Below, in pieces: positions 16,805-25,314 of a stretch of 64,000 nucleotides of DNA. Position numbers and translations under genes: made by a program. The notes under the pieces were generated by a model that made no database searches, was not told the origin of the DNA, and saw only the letters and a list, made by a program, of their open reading frames with translations. The DNA lies in the NCBI RefSeq assembly GCF_900110835.1, contig NZ_FOJG01000001.1, positions 806,001-870,000 of the forward strand. Reading direction: 5' to 3'. This DNA is from Chitinophaga arvensicola (lineage in GTDB: Bacteria > Bacteroidota > Bacteroidia > Chitinophagales > Chitinophagaceae). Each line of letters starts with the position of its first letter. Within the stretch, counting starts at the first letter, position 1.

Positions 16805-18193
16805 CTATTGCACCGGTCCTAAAAACGTGGTGCGTAATTGGCTGATCCTTTCGTTATGTTCATAAAGCCCGATATACAAAGTTGATTTGCGCTGGTGTAT
16901 GGCCGATTTGGGAAGTACAATAAAGAAAGTGCCTTCTCCCTGCCCTTCCGCCTTTACATGTACCAGGGCATTGCCGATCATGGATACTACGCCTGCTTCA
17001 TCTTCCAATCGCAGTTCCAGCGGAATATCTTTAGTGGTTTTATTGACCAGCTTAATACGGTACAGGTTAGAAAGGCTATCCGTTCCTCTTTCCTGGTAAA
17101 GCATACCGGCGGTGCGCATAATGGTACCACTTACCGGCTTGCGGCTGCCGAGCATAAAGCTGATGGCGGTGAGTAATACTACCAATACTGTGGAATATAC
17201 TTTCAGCCGGGGAGTGAAACGAAGTTGCTGCTGGTTGGCAATCCCGTTTTCAGAGGCATACCGGATCAAGCCCTTTGGCCGGCCGGTTTGCGCCATCATG
17301 AAGTCGCAGGCATCGATACAGGCGGTACAGTTTACGCATTCCAGCTGGGTACCGTTCCGTATGTCTATCCCCGTAGGACACACCCTCACACACTGCATAC
17401 AGTCGATACAATCGCCATGTGCCCTGGATTCATCTTTACGGAACTTTCCGCGCGGTTCTCCTCTTTTATAGTCGTAGGCTACCAGTATGGAGTTTTTATC
17501 CAGCAATACCCCCTGTAAACGTCCGTAAGGACACACTATCGTGCAGATCTGCTCCCGCATAAAGGCAAATACGCCATAGAAAACCCCTGAGAAAACCAGG
17601 ATAGCCATAAAGCCGCCCATATGGGCCGACAACGGCTCAGTAATAATTTTGCCCAGTGCTTTGGCCCCGATGATGTAAGCCAGGAATATGTTGGCGATCA
17701 GGAATGAAAGGGCATAGAAGGCGATATGCTTGCCCGTTTTCCGGATAATTTTATTTGTGTTCCACGGCGATTGCTGCAGTATTTTCTGTGCAGCGGCATC
17801 ACCTTCTATCCAATACTCGATCCGGCGGAACAATAGTTCCATGAAAATGGTTTGTGGACACATCCAGCCGCAAAAGAGCCGCCCGAAAGCCATGGTAAAT
17901 ACCACGATGAAAAGAATAAACGCCAGCATGGCTAATCCGAAAATGAAGAAGTCCTGCGGCCAGAAGATCGCACCAAAAAGGATAAACTTTCCCTCCACCA
18001 CATTCAGCATAAACAAGGGCCTGCCATTTATGGAAATAAACGGCAGGCTGAAAAAAACACTAAAGTATAGCAGGCTTACCCAACTGCGGATATTGTACCA
18101 GCGGCCTTTTGGCTGCTTTGCAAAAATCCAGTTGCGCTTACCTTGCCTGTCAACGGTGGCTATTGTATCTCTGAATGTGCTGTCGGTCATCAT
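16805..18193 (-). CDS. ccoG: cbb3 oxidase accessory ferredoxin-like protein CcoG/FixG
   Basis: The 462-residue protein has five or so membrane helices and a central domain with two four-Cys iron-sulfur motifs (CIDCMQCVRVCPTG, then CVNCTACIDACD). A conserved membrane-face cysteine motif is also present (CGWMCPQTIF). A C-terminal Ig-like domain follows. CcoG is a membrane-bound electron carrier reported to reduce Cu(II) to Cu(I) for cbb3 assembly. Two adjacent ATG codons at 18193 and 18190 are possible starts. It follows ccoP by 14 bases in the operon. Confidence 0.95.
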   Translation of the reverse strand: MMTDSTFRDTIATVDRQGKRNWIFAKQPKGRWYNIRSWVSLLYFSVFFSLPFISINGRPLFMLNVVEGKFILFGAIFWPQDFFIFGLAMLAFILFIVVFTMAFGRLFCGWMCPQTIFMELLFRRIEYWIEGDAAAQKILQQSPWNTNKIIRKTGKHIAFYALSFLIANIFLAYIIGAKALGKIITEPLSAHMGGFMAILVFSGVFYGVFAFMREQICTIVCPYGRLQGVLLDKNSILVAYDYKRGEPRGKFRKDESRAHGDCIDCMQCVRVCPTGIDIRNGTQLECVNCTACIDACDFMMAQTGRPKGLIRYASENGIANQQQLRFTPRLKVYSTVLVVLLTAISFMLGSRKPVSGTIMRTAGMLYQERGTDSLSNLYRIKLVNKTTKDIPLELRLEDEAGVVSMIGNALVHVKAEGQGEGTFFIVLPKSAIHQRKSTLYIGLYEHNERISQLRTTFLGPVQ

Positions 18194-18207
18194 GTATAGT
18201 TTAAGCC

Positions 18208-19275
18208 CTATTCTTTCTCTCCCTGTGGTTCTTTGGCATTAGGCGGATTGGTTCCGTGCAGTGTTTTGATAAAACATGCTACCTGCGCCAGCTGCTTCGG
18301 TGAAAAATCTTCCTGCCATGATTTCATTCCTTTATCTGCTACGCCATACTTGATCGTTTTAAATACCTCGTTCAACTTACCACCGTGCAGCCAATAGTCG
18401 TCTGTAAGGTTAGGCCCTACTACGCCCTGTCCCTGTGGTCCGTGGCAGGGGGCACAGTTAGAGATGAACATCTTTTGTCCGGCGGCAATGTCTGCTGGGT
18501 CGGTGAGCATGGTCACATTATTTTCATCGATGTTATTGGCGGCTTTTTTCAGGTATTCCTGTTTGGCGATAGCGGCTTTCTCTTCTGCTACGGCCAGCTC
18601 TTCCAGTTGACTGGGAGCAGAGTGGGAAATTTCTGTGCGCCAGAAGTAAACGATACCAAAGCATACGGTGAATACAAATCCCCATTTCCACCAGGGTGGC
18701 GTAGGGTTATTCAGTTCGTGGATGCCGTCGTAATCGTGTCCCATGTCTTCCTCTGCCTCTGCTACAGCATCTACGGTTTTGGTATTGTTAATCTTTTCCA
18801 GCCAGGATACCTTTGGCTTGCCCGGTACCACTGCTTTTGCCGGTTTACGCTTGCGTTTAATACTTACCAGGTAGCGGAGCAGGAACAACAGGCTGATCAC
18901 CACCGCCAGTTCCAGGATGATCACAGAAACCAGCAGGTAAAAAGATGTTTGTGAGAGTCGTGTGAAATAAGGACTGGCATTTGAAGTTGCCTCCTGTGCC
19001 ATCGCACTGCTGCTCAGCAGTGTTAGCACGATCACACCGATGGCGAGTAATACTTTACCGGCATCTTTCTTCATCTTTTCTCTGAAAATATCCATGGCGC
19101 CGAGTACGGCGTTGCCCAGGATAGCGATAGCGAGTAACAATCCTCCTGCCACTACCAGTAATACCAGGGCAACCGGATCAGAGAGTTCTGAAGGGGCCTG
19201 CGCTCCACCATCTGCAAAGGCAGGAATACTGCATAATAAACTGCCGGCAAGTAGCTGTATAAACTGTTTATTCAT
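18208..19275 (-). CDS. ccoP: cbb3 oxidase subunit CcoP (c-type cytochrome)
   Basis: The start at 19275 (MNKQFIQLLAGSLLC) gives 355 residues and leaves a 10-base gap to ccoQ. The ATG at 19308 would overlap ccoQ. There is a signal-like N-terminus and then membrane segments near residues 30-55, 70-90 and 100-130. After a linker comes the FixP_N motif region NPTPPWWKWGFVFTVCFGIVYF in shortened form, and finally one cytochrome c domain with CAPCH near residue 273. Classical CcoP has two haem c groups. Only one CxxCH is present here, as in other Bacteroidota, together with the longer N-terminal extension. It passes electrons from soluble carriers to the CcoN core. Confidence 0.93.
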   Translation of the reverse strand: MNKQFIQLLAGSLLCSIPAFADGGAQAPSELSDPVALVLLVVAGGLLLAIAILGNAVLGAMDIFREKMKKDAGKVLLAIGVIVLTLLSSSAMAQEATSNASPYFTRLSQTSFYLLVSVIILELAVVISLLFLLRYLVSIKRKRKPAKAVVPGKPKVSWLEKINNTKTVDAVAEAEEDMGHDYDGIHELNNPTPPWWKWGFVFTVCFGIVYFWRTEISHSAPSQLEELAVAEEKAAIAKQEYLKKAANNIDENNVTMLTDPADIAAGQKMFISNCAPCHGPQGQGVVGPNLTDDYWLHGGKLNEVFKTIKYGVADKGMKSWQEDFSPKQLAQVACFIKTLHGTNPPNAKEPQGEKE

Positions 19276-19285
19276 TGTTTTTCTT

Positions 19286-19465
19286 TTATAGGGGAAGCGT
19301 ATCATCATTATCTAAAGGAATACGGCTGATGTGATCCACCATTTTTTTATCGGCTTTAAATGCCCATAGCGAGGCTACCACAAAAAAAGTGAAGAGCAGC
19401 AGCAGGGAGGCCATCGGGTAAACGCTGATGCCGGCTATTGATTCCAGGTAATTAATGAACTTCAT
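19286..19465 (-). CDS. ccoQ: cbb3 oxidase small subunit CcoQ/FixQ
   Basis: This 59-residue frame starts MKFINYLESIAGISVYP. It has one membrane helix (about residues 17-36, MASLLLLFTFFVVASLWAF) and a charged C-terminal tail ending in DNDDTLPL. Size, single helix and place between ccoN and ccoP identify it as the CcoQ/FixQ subunit, which stabilises the complex. It starts 10 bases after ccoNO ends and is followed 10 bases later by ccoP. Confidence 0.88.
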   Translation of the reverse strand: MKFINYLESIAGISVYPMASLLLLFTFFVVASLWAFKADKKMVDHISRIPLDNDDTLPL

Positions 19466-19475
19466 GTTGTAAGAT

Positions 19476-21620
19476 TTAAAATTCAGCTTTATCAGCTTCC
19501 ACAGCAGGTTTGGGGGCAGACTTAATATCTTTTCCCATCCTTTGCAGGTAGGCTATCAATGCAATGATTTCACGGTCAGCTTTAATAGGCAGCTTATCCT
19601 TTTGCAGTGAGGCGGTAATCTCCTGTGCCTGTTTTTCCATATCAGCAATGGCCTGCTTTTCATATCCTTCTGCATAAGGCACACCCAGCTTGCGCATCAC
19701 GTTGATCATGGCAGGTGTTTTACCTTTATCTACCCTTTCCTCAAACAACCACGGATAAGCGGGCATGATAGAACCGGGCGACATAGACTGCGGATCCAGC
19801 ATATGGTTAAAGTGCCAGGAATCAGGATACTTGCCACCGATACGCGCCAGATCCGGACCGGTACGTTTGGATCCCCACTGGAATGGATGGTCATATACAA
19901 ACTCACCGGCTTTGGAGTACTCGCCATACCGGGCTACCTCATCGCGGAAAGGACGGATCATCTGTGAGTGGCAGGTGTAGCAACCTTCTCTCAGGTAAAT
20001 ATCGCGGCCATGCAGTTCAAGCGGAGTATATGGTTTCACACTGCTGATGGTAGGAATGTTACTGCGGATCAGGAACGTTGGCATCATTTCCAGCAGGCCG
20101 CCAATGGCTACCACTACCAGGCTGAATACCACCAGTTGAATAGGACGGCGTTCAATCCAGTTGTGCCAATGCGCCTTGCCATGCGTTACTATCTCTTTGG
20201 GTAATGCCGGCGCTTCTGCAGCTTCGTTGGCGATAAAGGCGCCCCTGCGGATGGTTCGGCTGAGATTCACGATCATCAGTACCAGTCCGCTGATATACAA
20301 GAGGCCTCCTACGGCACGCAGCGCATACATGGGAACGATGGTGGTCACGGTTTCAAGGAACTGGTATTTCAGTTGTCCTTCTTCGGTAAACTGTTTCCAC
20401 ATCATACTCTGTGTGAAAGCGGCCCAATACAGCGGGATTACATAGAAGATGATACCCAGGGTACCAATCCAGAAGTGGGTATTCGCCCATTTGCGGGAAT
20501 AAAGTTGTGTACCGAAGAGGCGTGGGATCATCCAGTAAAGGATACCAAAGGTGAGGAAGCCATTCCAGCCTAATGCGCCAACGTGCACGTGTGCAATGGT
20601 CCAGTCGGTATAGTGACTGATGGCATTCACATTTTTCAGCGACAGCATAGGTCCTTCAAAGGTGGCCATACCATAGCAGGTAAGCGCTACTACGAAGAAC
20701 TTCAGGATGGCGTCTTCCCTTACACGGTCCCAGGCGCCACGGAGTGTAAGCAAGCCATTCAGCATACCGCCCCAGGAAGGAGCAATCAGCATAATGCTAA
20801 AGGCGGTTCCGAGTGATTGTGCCCATTCTGGTAAAGCCGTGTACAGCAGGTGATGCGGGCCGGCCCAGATATAAATAAATATCAGTGACCAGAAGTGGAT
20901 GATAGACCAACGGTAGGAATACACCGGTCTGTTGGCGGCTTTCGGTACAAAGTAGTACATCAGACCCAGGTAAGGCGTGGTGAGGAAAAATGCTACGGCA
21001 TTATGTCCGTACCACCACTGCACCAGTGCATCCTGTACGCCCGCATACCAGCTGTAGCTTTTGAACAGGGATAATGGGAACTCGAAAGAATTGATGATGT
21101 GCAACATGGCTATTGCTACCCATGTGCCGATATAGAACCAGATGGCTACATATAAATGGGATTCCCTTCTGCGAAGGATGGTTCCCAGCATATTAGCGCC
21201 AAACACCACCCAGATAAGGGTAATGGCAATATCAAAAGGCCATTCCAACTCGGCATATTCTTTACCGGTAGTATAACCAAGGAATAAAGTGAGTGCGCCT
21301 CCGGCGATGATTGCCTGCCAGCCCCAGAAATGTATTTTGCTCAGCACATCGCTGAACATGCGGGCTTTACACAGCCGCTGAAGGGAGTAATAAACGCCCA
21401 TAAAAATACCATTGCCCACAAATGCAAAGATGACGGCGTTGGTATGCACGGGTCTTAGTCTGCCAAAAGTGATCGGCGCAAAACCCATGTTAAGACCGGG
21501 AATCACCAGCTCCAGTGCAGCCCAGAGACCGGCCAGCATGCCTATCAGCCCCCAGAACATACAAGCGTAGGCAAACCATTTTACCGTGCGGTTGTCGTAA
21601 TAAAATTTTTCGAGTGACAT
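19476..21620 (-). CDS. ccoNO: Fused cbb3 oxidase subunits I and II (CcoN-CcoO)
   Basis: This is the catalytic core of cytochrome cbb3, a high-affinity terminal oxidase for low oxygen. Residues about 1-480 are CcoN: twelve or more membrane helices with GRLRPVHTNAVIFAF (low-spin haem ligand His) and the HNAVAFFLTTPYLGLMYYF and HHLLYTALPEW segments that hold the haem b/CuB histidines. Residues about 500-714 are CcoO, with one membrane helix and the haem c site CYTCH near residue 548, then SQMIRPFRDE. In Proteobacteria these are two genes. The in-frame fusion is the usual Bacteroidota form. The 714-residue length fits. The operon neighbours are ccoS upstream and ccoQ downstream. Confidence 0.97.
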   Translation of the reverse strand: MSLEKFYYDNRTVKWFAYACMFWGLIGMLAGLWAALELVIPGLNMGFAPITFGRLRPVHTNAVIFAFVGNGIFMGVYYSLQRLCKARMFSDVLSKIHFWGWQAIIAGGALTLFLGYTTGKEYAELEWPFDIAITLIWVVFGANMLGTILRRRESHLYVAIWFYIGTWVAIAMLHIINSFEFPLSLFKSYSWYAGVQDALVQWWYGHNAVAFFLTTPYLGLMYYFVPKAANRPVYSYRWSIIHFWSLIFIYIWAGPHHLLYTALPEWAQSLGTAFSIMLIAPSWGGMLNGLLTLRGAWDRVREDAILKFFVVALTCYGMATFEGPMLSLKNVNAISHYTDWTIAHVHVGALGWNGFLTFGILYWMIPRLFGTQLYSRKWANTHFWIGTLGIIFYVIPLYWAAFTQSMMWKQFTEEGQLKYQFLETVTTIVPMYALRAVGGLLYISGLVLMIVNLSRTIRRGAFIANEAAEAPALPKEIVTHGKAHWHNWIERRPIQLVVFSLVVVAIGGLLEMMPTFLIRSNIPTISSVKPYTPLELHGRDIYLREGCYTCHSQMIRPFRDEVARYGEYSKAGEFVYDHPFQWGSKRTGPDLARIGGKYPDSWHFNHMLDPQSMSPGSIMPAYPWLFEERVDKGKTPAMINVMRKLGVPYAEGYEKQAIADMEKQAQEITASLQKDKLPIKADREIIALIAYLQRMGKDIKSAPKPAVEADKAEF

Positions 21621-21650
21621 AGTGGTATTTAAAGGTGTTGATAAATGCGT

Positions 21651-21809
21651 TTATTCGTTAACGTTATCTTTCTTTTCTTCAAAGAGAATCCGGTGTGCAG
21701 GAGAAAAATCATCTTCAAACTGCCCTGTCTTTACCGACCATATAAAGGCCGCCAGAAAGCCCATGGCAACCAGTAAACTCACGCCCAATAAGATGATGAT
21801 AACGCTCAT
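21651..21809 (-). CDS. ccoS: cbb3 oxidase assembly protein CcoS
   Basis: The correct start is the ATG at 21809, giving 52 residues (MSVIIILLGVSLLVAMGFL and onward). The longer open frame to 21923 only overlaps the cupin gene. CcoS is a single-helix protein needed to insert haem and copper into CcoN. The C-terminal QFEDDFSPAHRILFEE matches the conserved acidic tail of the family (GQFDD type). It lies seven bases after the cupin stop codon and 30 bases before ccoNO. Confidence 0.9.
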   Translation of the reverse strand: MSVIIILLGVSLLVAMGFLAAFIWSVKTGQFEDDFSPAHRILFEEKKDNVNE

Positions 21810-21816
21810 GGCTGTA

Positions 21817-22107
21817 TTATTTAATGAGAATAAATCTTGCGGTTTCCAATGCCTGTAACGCGTGTATTTCGTTGGCGCCAAAAGAAAAAACATCCCCGGT
21901 TTCCAGGATGGTGACTTCTTCATTCAACATGAATGCAATCCTGCCTTCCAGTATCAATATCATCGCATTAGCCGACGACGTATGCGGTGGAATCTGATGG
22001 CCCTGCTGCATAATGAGCAGTGTGGCATCAAAGCGTTTCGTTTTCAGTATAGGACAACTCTTCACTTTTTCATTCCCTGCTATCTGCATTACGTTCGTTC
22101 CTTTCAT
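21817..22107 (-). CDS. Small cupin-domain protein, first gene of the cbb3 operon
   Basis: This 96-residue protein forms a single cupin barrel. It has QGHQIPPHTSSANAMILILEG as the first motif and LETGDVFSFGANEIHAL as the second, with His residues in the expected metal-ligand positions. No enzymatic role is visible. It may be a metal- or redox-responsive protein or a haem/copper handling factor. It is separated from ccoS by seven bases and lies 150 bases after the predicted oxidase promoter, so it is the leading gene of the operon. A cupin in this position is not a standard part of cco clusters known from Proteobacteria. Confidence 0.8.
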   Translation of the reverse strand: MKGTNVMQIAGNEKVKSCPILKTKRFDATLLIMQQGHQIPPHTSSANAMILILEGRIAFMLNEEVTILETGDVFSFGANEIHALQALETARFILIK

Positions 22108-22163
22108 TCGTTGTTTGTTATGATGTAATACAATGCTTTCGTTCCGGCATGCCTCACCCGTTA

Positions 22164-22198
22164 CGTGTAAACAGTCTCTTTTTTTGACTGTTTACACG
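22164..22198 (-). promoter_or_regulatory. 13-bp perfect hairpin in the 5' leader of the cbb3 operon
   Basis: CGTGTAAACAGTC (22164-22176) pairs exactly with 22186-22198 around a nine-base loop that is A-rich on the minus strand. It lies between the predicted transcription start (about 22257) and the cupin ATG (22107), so it would be in the leader RNA. It could also act as the ccoI terminator or as a palindromic operator. No U-run follows it. Confidence 0.5.
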
Positions 22199-22256
22199 CC
22201 CATTTCGTCCGGGTTTATTTGAGGTGCAGCTTAGATTTACAAAGGTGTGTATCGTA

Positions 22257-22306
22257 TGTTAGCAAAGGTAACAGCAGTGCACCGTCGCTACAATGACTTT
22301 ACTCAA
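22257..22306 (-). promoter_or_regulatory. Predicted FNR-controlled promoter of the cbb3 operon
   Basis: On the minus strand the -7 element TACCTTTG (22270-22263) and the -33 element ATTG (22294-22291) are separated by 20 bases. Overlapping the -33 element is the FNR-like half-site pair TTGA-N6-TCAT (22306-22293), centred about 42 bases before the predicted start. That is the classical class II activator position. The box also overlaps the ccoI stop codon. The same arrangement occurs at 25315-25358. Confidence 0.6.
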
Positions 22307-24741
22307 TCAGGAATATGACTTTTATCATTCATTTGCCGTAATGCTTTGTGGTAAAGTCTTTTACCCATCCATTCACTACAGCTGTAAGTGATCAGGATAA
22401 TACTGATAGAACTGGCGGGCATTAATATGGCGGCTACCAACGGAGACAGTATCCCCTGCACCGCGAAGTAAAGCCCGGTAATATTATATAGCAGCGATAA
22501 CACAAAGCTGATGAGGATGATCTGTTTATTTGATTTACATAACTGTATGAAGGAGAGCAGCAATGGCAACTGTTTTGCCTCCATGATACCGTCGCTGGCG
22601 GGGGTAAAATTGTTGCTGTCTTCCGTGAGTGAAATACCGATATCGCTTTGTTTCAACGCGCCGGCATCATTTAGTCCGTCCCCTATCATCATTACCCTTT
22701 CTCCTTTTTTTTGAAGGGAGATGATATAAGCGAGTTTATCGGCTGGTTGCTGTTCGAACAGCAGTGTGGCGTTGTTGCCCATCAGCTGACGCAATGGCCT
22801 GATAGTATGATTGTTATCGCCTGAAAGTACGGACAGTGGATAATGTTCCTGCAGCTGTTGCATCAGTAAACGTAAGCCGCTCCGGTAGCTGTTGCGGATG
22901 GTAAATAACCCGGTCAGCTTTTCGTTGATTGATACATATACCACGCTTCCTTCCGGTTCATTTTTGCGGTGTGCGCCGGTAAATTCAGCACTACCCAGCC
23001 GGATAAAAAAGCCCTCTACCCATCCGCATACGCCCTTGCCGGGAAATTGCTGGAAGTCGTGCACATGGCGGGATGCAGGCGTGCCGCAATATTGCACAAT
23101 CGCGTTGCTTAGAGGATGCGTGGATTGCGCCGCCAGTGTTGCGATTAATACCTCTTGACCGGGTGTCAGCGAAGTACCGTAGTAAATAACGGAACTACCT
23201 GTTTTCCCTGTGAGGGTACCGGTTTTGTCAAATACTATGTGCGTGGTATTGGCCATATTTTCTATCGCCTGTGCATTCCGCAGATACAGCTGATGCCGGC
23301 TGAGAATTCTCAGGATATGTCCGTTGGTAAAAGACGACGCCAGTAATAAAGCGCAAGGACAGGCGATAATCAGGATGGCGGTGACGGCCGGGAAGATGCG
23401 CGCCGGTTCATGTGTCCACCAGTAAATGGTGGTGAGTGCGGCAATGAGTAATACTGCCCAGGTAAAATAACGACTCAGCAGGTGAACAAAAGACACCGAT
23501 TTTTCTTCCCGGTTTTTCAGTTCATCCCGGTTCCATAAACTGGTCAGATAACTTTGCGCTACTTCCTTGATGGTCAATATTTCAAGATTGCCGTCCAGTT
23601 GCCGTCCACCGGCATAAATCAATTCTCCGATCGCTTTGCTCACCGGTGCGGATTCCCCGGTCACGAAGCTATAATCTATCAGTGCTTTTCCCCGTACAAT
23701 AATACCATCTGCCGGGATGAGTTCACTGTTATGGATGCGGATGGTGTCGCCGGTTTTTATGTCCGGCAGCATAGTTGGTATTTCTTTCTCCTCTTTTATA
23801 ACGCTCACGGCTATAGGAAAATAAGCCGTATAATCCCTGTCAAAGGAAAGCCCCTGGTAGGTTTTATCCTGTAATACCCTTCCGATCAGCATAAAGAATA
23901 CGATGCCGGTCATGGAATCGAAGTATCCTGGTTGTCCGTTTACAACTTCCACCATGCTGCGGGCAAAAGTGACGAGAATGGCCAGTACAATGGGTACGTC
24001 GATATTGAGGAAGCCGTGTTTTAAACCGCTCCAGGCCGACTTATAAAACGCCTGTGCGCTGTAGAAAAGCACGGGCAGCGCCAGTACGAGGTTCATATAC
24101 CGGAACAGGCGATTAAAAGTGTCGTCCAGTCCACCTGCGCTGTCGAAATAATCCGGGAAACTCAGCAGCATGATATTGCCAAAGCAAAAGCCGGCTACGC
24201 CAAGTTGGTAGATCAGCTGCCGGTTAACAACCGGCTTTTTATGTTGCAGGTCCTGCAGGCTGATATACGGCTCATAGCCAATAGCTGTGAGCACTTCCGC
24301 GATCTTCCTCAGGGATGTTTCCTGGTGCGAGTAAATGATAAGAACTTCTTTTTTGCTGAAATTAACGGTCACGCGTTGTACGCCTTTTTCCAGCTTATGA
24401 AGATTTTCCAGCAGCCACAAGCAGGAGCTGCAATGGATCTGCGGAATATAGAAAGTTACATGGGTTTGTACATCATCCCGGAAGAGATAGAGTTGCTGTG
24501 CAATTTTCTCCTCTTCCAGGAAAGCAAATTTATCGCTCCGTACTGCTACACGCTGATTGATGCCGGGTTTACTGTTAAGGTCATAATATTCGCAGAGGTC
24601 GTACTGGTTCAGTATTTCATACACCATCTTACAACCTTGGCAACAGAATATTTTATCCTGGAGGGTAATGTCTTTATCAGTACAGTTTTCACCGCAGTGA
24701 AAGCAGGTGGTTTGGGTATCAGTATGCGAAGAAACAGCCAT
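22303..24741 (-). CDS. ccoI: Copper-translocating P-type ATPase of cbb3 assembly (CcoI/FixI)
   Basis: The 812-residue protein has an N-terminal Cys-rich zinc/copper site (CFHCGENC, CCQGC; residues about 14-35) and a heavy-metal-associated domain with HCSSC near residue 103. Eight membrane helices carry the CPC ion motif ACPCALLLASS near residue 464. The phosphorylation site is DKTGTLTG near residue 506, and MIGDGLNDAGAL is the hinge motif. CcoI exports or delivers Cu(I) for the CuB centre of cbb3 oxidase. Its start codon overlaps the stop of the upstream RIC-like gene (TGATG), so translation is coupled. It belongs to a separate operon from ccoNOQP but shares the predicted FNR-type promoter design. 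Confidence 0.95.
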   Translation of the reverse strand: MAVSSHTDTQTTCFHCGENCTDKDITLQDKIFCCQGCKMVYEILNQYDLCEYYDLNSKPGINQRVAVRSDKFAFLEEEKIAQQLYLFRDDVQTHVTFYIPQIHCSSCLWLLENLHKLEKGVQRVTVNFSKKEVLIIYSHQETSLRKIAEVLTAIGYEPYISLQDLQHKKPVVNRQLIYQLGVAGFCFGNIMLLSFPDYFDSAGGLDDTFNRLFRYMNLVLALPVLFYSAQAFYKSAWSGLKHGFLNIDVPIVLAILVTFARSMVEVVNGQPGYFDSMTGIVFFMLIGRVLQDKTYQGLSFDRDYTAYFPIAVSVIKEEKEIPTMLPDIKTGDTIRIHNSELIPADGIIVRGKALIDYSFVTGESAPVSKAIGELIYAGGRQLDGNLEILTIKEVAQSYLTSLWNRDELKNREEKSVSFVHLLSRYFTWAVLLIAALTTIYWWTHEPARIFPAVTAILIIACPCALLLASSFTNGHILRILSRHQLYLRNAQAIENMANTTHIVFDKTGTLTGKTGSSVIYYGTSLTPGQEVLIATLAAQSTHPLSNAIVQYCGTPASRHVHDFQQFPGKGVCGWVEGFFIRLGSAEFTGAHRKNEPEGSVVYVSINEKLTGLFTIRNSYRSGLRLLMQQLQEHYPLSVLSGDNNHTIRPLRQLMGNNATLLFEQQPADKLAYIISLQKKGERVMMIGDGLNDAGALKQSDIGISLTEDSNNFTPASDGIMEAKQLPLLLSFIQLCKSNKQIILISFVLSLLYNITGLYFAVQGILSPLVAAILMPASSISIILITYSCSEWMGKRLYHKALRQMNDKSHIPD

Positions 24742-25292
24742 CAGTCTATAATTACGTTATTAATTTCATGTTCCGTGACAACGATCGTATGGCCGGGAAT
24801 GGCCGCAGGATAAAGGATATTCTGTTCTACGTATATCCATTGCTGTAAAAGCTGTTCGGTTACGAATATATCGCTGACACATAGTTTATAGGCGGCGCTC
24901 CAATGCTCCTGCAGCTGGTAGTTGCCGGAAATCTGGCGGATTTTCTGCAATAGCAGCAATACTTTCTCAAAGGATTGCTGGATGCTCTGGTAAACGGTGC
25001 TGGGTATACTTTTTTGTTCTTTGTTCAGCGCACATGCATTGCGTATTACGGGGAATAACACGGAGGTCTCCTTACGGATCAGTTGCGCTGTTTCGGCTTG
25101 TAATCTGCCAAACAGCAGTTGCTGCAGATCCGCAGCAGATGGTGCACTGCGATCTTCCTGTCTTTCCAGGTTAAAGTAAGTCATTACTTGTTCCGTCTGA
25201 TGGTTAATAGGAAGGTGGAATTTATTTGCAATGACATTGCACAGGTTACCGGGTGTTAATTCATGGAAATTGATGATGGAGTAAGACAGCAT
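24741..25292 (-). CDS. Degenerate RIC/hemerythrin-like protein coupled to ccoI
   Basis: The 183-residue protein aligns by eye with the hemerythrin-like domain of iron-sulfur repair proteins (RIC: YtfE/ScdA). LCNVIANKFHLPIN corresponds to the family HH helix, RKETSVLFPVI to the H-x3-E helix, LQEHWSAAYKL to the CNTxRALY-type helix, and LQQWIYVEQNILYPAAI to the final H-x3-E-NNILFP helix. The Glu residues remain, but the His ligands are replaced by Leu (helix 2) and Trp (helix 4), and one of the HH pair is Phe. A di-iron centre is therefore unlikely. RIC proteins repair nitric-oxide-damaged iron centres. This copy could be a sensor, scaffold or chaperone for CcoI. The family call is inference, but several segments agree. 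Confidence 0.6.
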   Translation of the reverse strand: MLSYSIINFHELTPGNLCNVIANKFHLPINHQTEQVMTYFNLERQEDRSAPSAADLQQLLFGRLQAETAQLIRKETSVLFPVIRNACALNKEQKSIPSTVYQSIQQSFEKVLLLLQKIRQISGNYQLQEHWSAAYKLCVSDIFVTEQLLQQWIYVEQNILYPAAIPGHTIVVTEHEINNVIID

Positions 25293-25314
25293 GAGCGCGT
25301 ATTTTGAACTATTG

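Noticed and set aside
22120-22133. Third FNR-like box (TTGTATTACATCAT) close to the cupin start
   Set aside because: It matches poorly in one half-site and lies downstream of the predicted promoter, so it may be chance.
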